Assembly: GCF_030936135.1 (NCBI RefSeq) | Contig: NC_082595.1 | Span: forward strand, 79,952,135 to 80,016,134 | Reading direction: 5' to 3' | DNA from: Gavia stellata | Taxonomy: Eukaryota > Chordata > Aves > Gaviiformes > Gaviidae | DNA length: 64,000 nt | Shown: positions 61,801-64,000 of the stretch, piece after piece | Numbering within the stretch: position 1 is the stretch's first letter | How the letters are laid out: each line of letters opens with the position of its first letter | Position numbers and translations under genes: made by a program | The notes under the pieces: model-generated | Databases searched by the model: none | What the model was told of the DNA's origin: nothing | The model's input: only the letters and a program-made list of their open reading frames with translations

Positions 61801-64000
61801 GAAGGCAGCTCGGGCTCTTGGAGGTGTTCGAGAAATAAGCTGTAACTCCCCTCTTCCCCCTCAAGCCTGGAGCAAAGGCGTCTCGGTTCTGTCACGCGAT
61901 GAAGACCTTACTGCTGAATTTTTCCCCGCAATGCGTAGTGCAGTCCCGCTAGCTTCTTTTTTTTTTTTTTAAATAATGAAAATTATTAAATTGTTGAGAT
62001 AGTACACAAAGGCTACTTAGGACATGAAAGTATTTAGGGTGATGCCATAGTTATGTACAGAGCCAGTGTCTGTCCTTACAGACCATAAAGGCTGGATAAC
62101 TTCAAAGTTACCAGAAAATAATTACGATATTTAAATAATTTTATTACTTTAATAACAAACTTTATCTCTCTCAGTCCTATACCCCAGCTGGTGCCCTTCC
62201 TGCGCTCGAACAGGCATTATTCGCCTTCCCAGGAAGAAAGCAGCAAAAAACGGAGCAACCAAGCCCAAGTGCTGAACCGCAGGGCTTCAGGCCGCATCTT
62301 TCCAGTTTCCCAGCTGACCCAGTGAAGGTGCTTTTAACACCTCCTACTCCCTCTCTCAGTACAAACCTAACCCTGGGACACGTAACACCTGGGCTCATGG
62401 GGTGGAGCTCTAGTCAATGTTCTGAAAATGGCAGTATTTGCTTTTTGCCACTCTTGAAACATCTCCAGCTAAGCTTGTTCTTCCATAATTCAAAACACCC
62501 TGTCCACAGATACTAAACTGCAGAAGGTAACTTTCACTCAGCCCTCCTTGGAGGTCGGAGTCTAAACCAGCATTTTATGTTCACATCTGAAGAGTTTAAA
62601 AAAATAAATCTCCTTGGTAAATTAACAGCAGCAATGGTCTGTTGAGTTTATTGCACTACACCTGGCAATGCCCACACACTGAAAGTCATTAAATTTAACT
62701 GACTGCCTTATCCATGACATTTTCTCAATCAGTTTTTTATAACACGGTTAATTTGACATGAGAGACTGAAAATAATGGGAAACCCTTTTCCTTAGTCTAA
62801 CAGCAAGATGCTGGGCCTCTAGATCAGAAAGAATAAAGAGGAATATTGGTGGCTCACGCAGAAAAAATGCTCTTCTGCCCAAAAGCAGCAAGAAGAAAAC
62901 CCAGATCTAAGCCAAGTTCAAGAACTTATCATGCATGTGCTCAATACAGTAAAAGCAATCATGAAATCCTTACCTTAAAAATACTCATACCAAGCTGTCT
63001 GCAGGTACCAAGTTAATAGTAAGCTCTGTTCCTTCACAGCTTAACACAATCCATGAAAAATCATGCTTATGTGCAATCTCAAATGGTAAGGATGAAATAG
63101 CAATGTAAGATTAATTAAGAACTGTTCTTCCACTTAAAAATAAGCTGAGGTTTTCAAAACATTTTTTTTTTATTAATTTATTGTATTGCTGTAAAAAAAT
63201 CAAGATTTACTTTTTACTCCTGAATTATGTATTTCTAGATCTTGCGGCTGAGGAGGCTAATAAATCTGAACATTGGTAAATACAAATGTAGCACATGCCA
63301 CAGGAATTTTCCACTTTGTGATTAAATGCAATGTTTTCTTTTTTGTTTTCCTCCCTCTGCTTACTGATGATTTATCTCAAACGATACTGTATGCTGCTTT
63401 GCTTTGCTGTTCTAAAAAGCAGCGGATAGAAGACTTGGAACTAGCACGAACACTGCGGCAGGTCAGTTCAGATTAAGCCAGAGCATAAGCCGGCCGTGGG
63501 GGCTATCTGAAAAGTACCACCACCAGCACTGCCCCAGGCAGCAAGCAAGTGTGCCGATTCTGCCTAAATGCCCCCTCTTCCTCCCTGACCACATCAAGAA
63601 GCCTGGTTGTCTGAACACCACACCTGGTCAGGGCTGTGCAAATAGGACTGGCTTGGAATGAAGGGTTTTTTGTGGTTACAGAGGAAGTTTTCCATCAATG
63701 TGGAATTTCTTGGCTCTGCTGCAAAGCCTGGCGATTTCCACAGTAGAACATGAGCTCTCTTTCCCCATTTGCAAACAAAAGTTCAGACGCGATCTCATTT
63801 TATGCAATGACCTCCTAATAATATCTCTGAGAGCTTTGTTAAATAACAATAGCAGCCTACTGCCTTCAGGAAATAAGAGACAGGCAGCTTTCTAAAGGAA
63901 TGTTAAGACCTTACTTTTCATCCCTCATTCTGTAAGCAGCATAATTCACTTTCAAGCAGCTGTAGGATACCTGCATAAAGGAGAGGTCACTATCACTACA
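61801..64000. other. Flank upstream of SDHAF4, unassigned
   Basis: AT-rich sequence after the SDHAF4 CpG island. Synteny with other vertebrates predicts the 3' end of FAM135A on the minus strand somewhere beyond. I find no sequence matching its C-terminus here. The only candidate signals are the exon-like segments at 63239-63461. Confidence 0.6.
63239..63461 (+). other. Two exon-like segments on the plus strand
   Basis: A 37-base segment at 63239-63275 is preceded by a pyrimidine-rich TATTTCTAG and followed by GTAAAT. A 39-base segment at 63423-63461 is preceded by a T/C-rich tract ending AAAAGCAG and followed by GTCAGT. Joined, they leave one open frame. They may be exons of an unannotated transcript diverging from SDHAF4, or chance splice-like signals. 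I recognise no protein. Confidence 0.2.

Noticed and set aside
61801..64000. 3' end of FAM135A, expected by synteny
   Set aside because: No minus-strand sequence matching the conserved C-terminus of that family was recognised in this flank.
1..64000. CRISPR arrays, bacterial operons, insertion sequences, rRNA or tRNA genes
   Set aside because: The sequence is vertebrate nuclear DNA. I saw no regular repeat-spacer arrays and no tRNA or rRNA signatures.

Overview
The window looks like a piece of a bird nuclear genome. It is AT-rich and mostly non-coding, with CR1 LINE copies (the dominant avian LINE), several related solo retroviral LTRs, split genes with GT-AG introns, and two CpG islands. 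I cannot name the species. Two protein-coding genes are supported, both on the minus strand. The first is SMAP1 (Arf GTPase-activating protein), of which only coding exon 1 (29330-29447) is visible. The second is SDHAF4 (mitochondrial complex II assembly factor), which is complete in three coding exons (61532-61571, 58769-58921, 56001-56110). Their order and orientation match the vertebrate SDHAF4-SMAP1 neighbourhood on human 6q13.

Layout. Positions 1-29329 are best read as part of SMAP1 intron 1. I found no further SMAP1 exon there. The first 16 kb hold six related LTRs (669-1121, 3887-4463, 10134-10712, 11218-11818, 13868-14405, 15081-15683). Most have 5-bp target-site duplications, so they are independent solo LTRs. 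From 12.4 to 22 kb there are several CR1 pieces, including two clear nested insertions. Positions 25.5-28.2 kb form a purine-rich stretch of unknown origin. Positions 29010-30370 are the CpG-island promoter of SMAP1, with a (GGGGC)7 tract.

Positions 30.4-55.8 kb are the intergenic space between SMAP1 and SDHAF4. They contain two well-preserved 5'-truncated CR1 copies (31448-32768 and 39466-40340) and otherwise no recognisable gene. Positions 55.8-61.6 kb are SDHAF4, with a CR1 remnant in intron 2 and a CpG-island promoter carrying a palindromic NRF1-type site. Positions 61.8-64 kb are unassigned flank. By synteny FAM135A should lie beyond it, but I do not see its coding sequence.

The two genes do unrelated jobs: SMAP1 in Arf6 and clathrin traffic, SDHAF4 in succinate dehydrogenase maturation. 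I see no new multi-gene system. The most useful leads are the local LTR cluster, the same-strand bias of all recognised CR1 copies, the exactly resolvable nested CR1 insertions, a CpG-retaining mini-ORF deep in the SMAP1 intron, and a pair of exon-like segments on the plus strand beyond SDHAF4.
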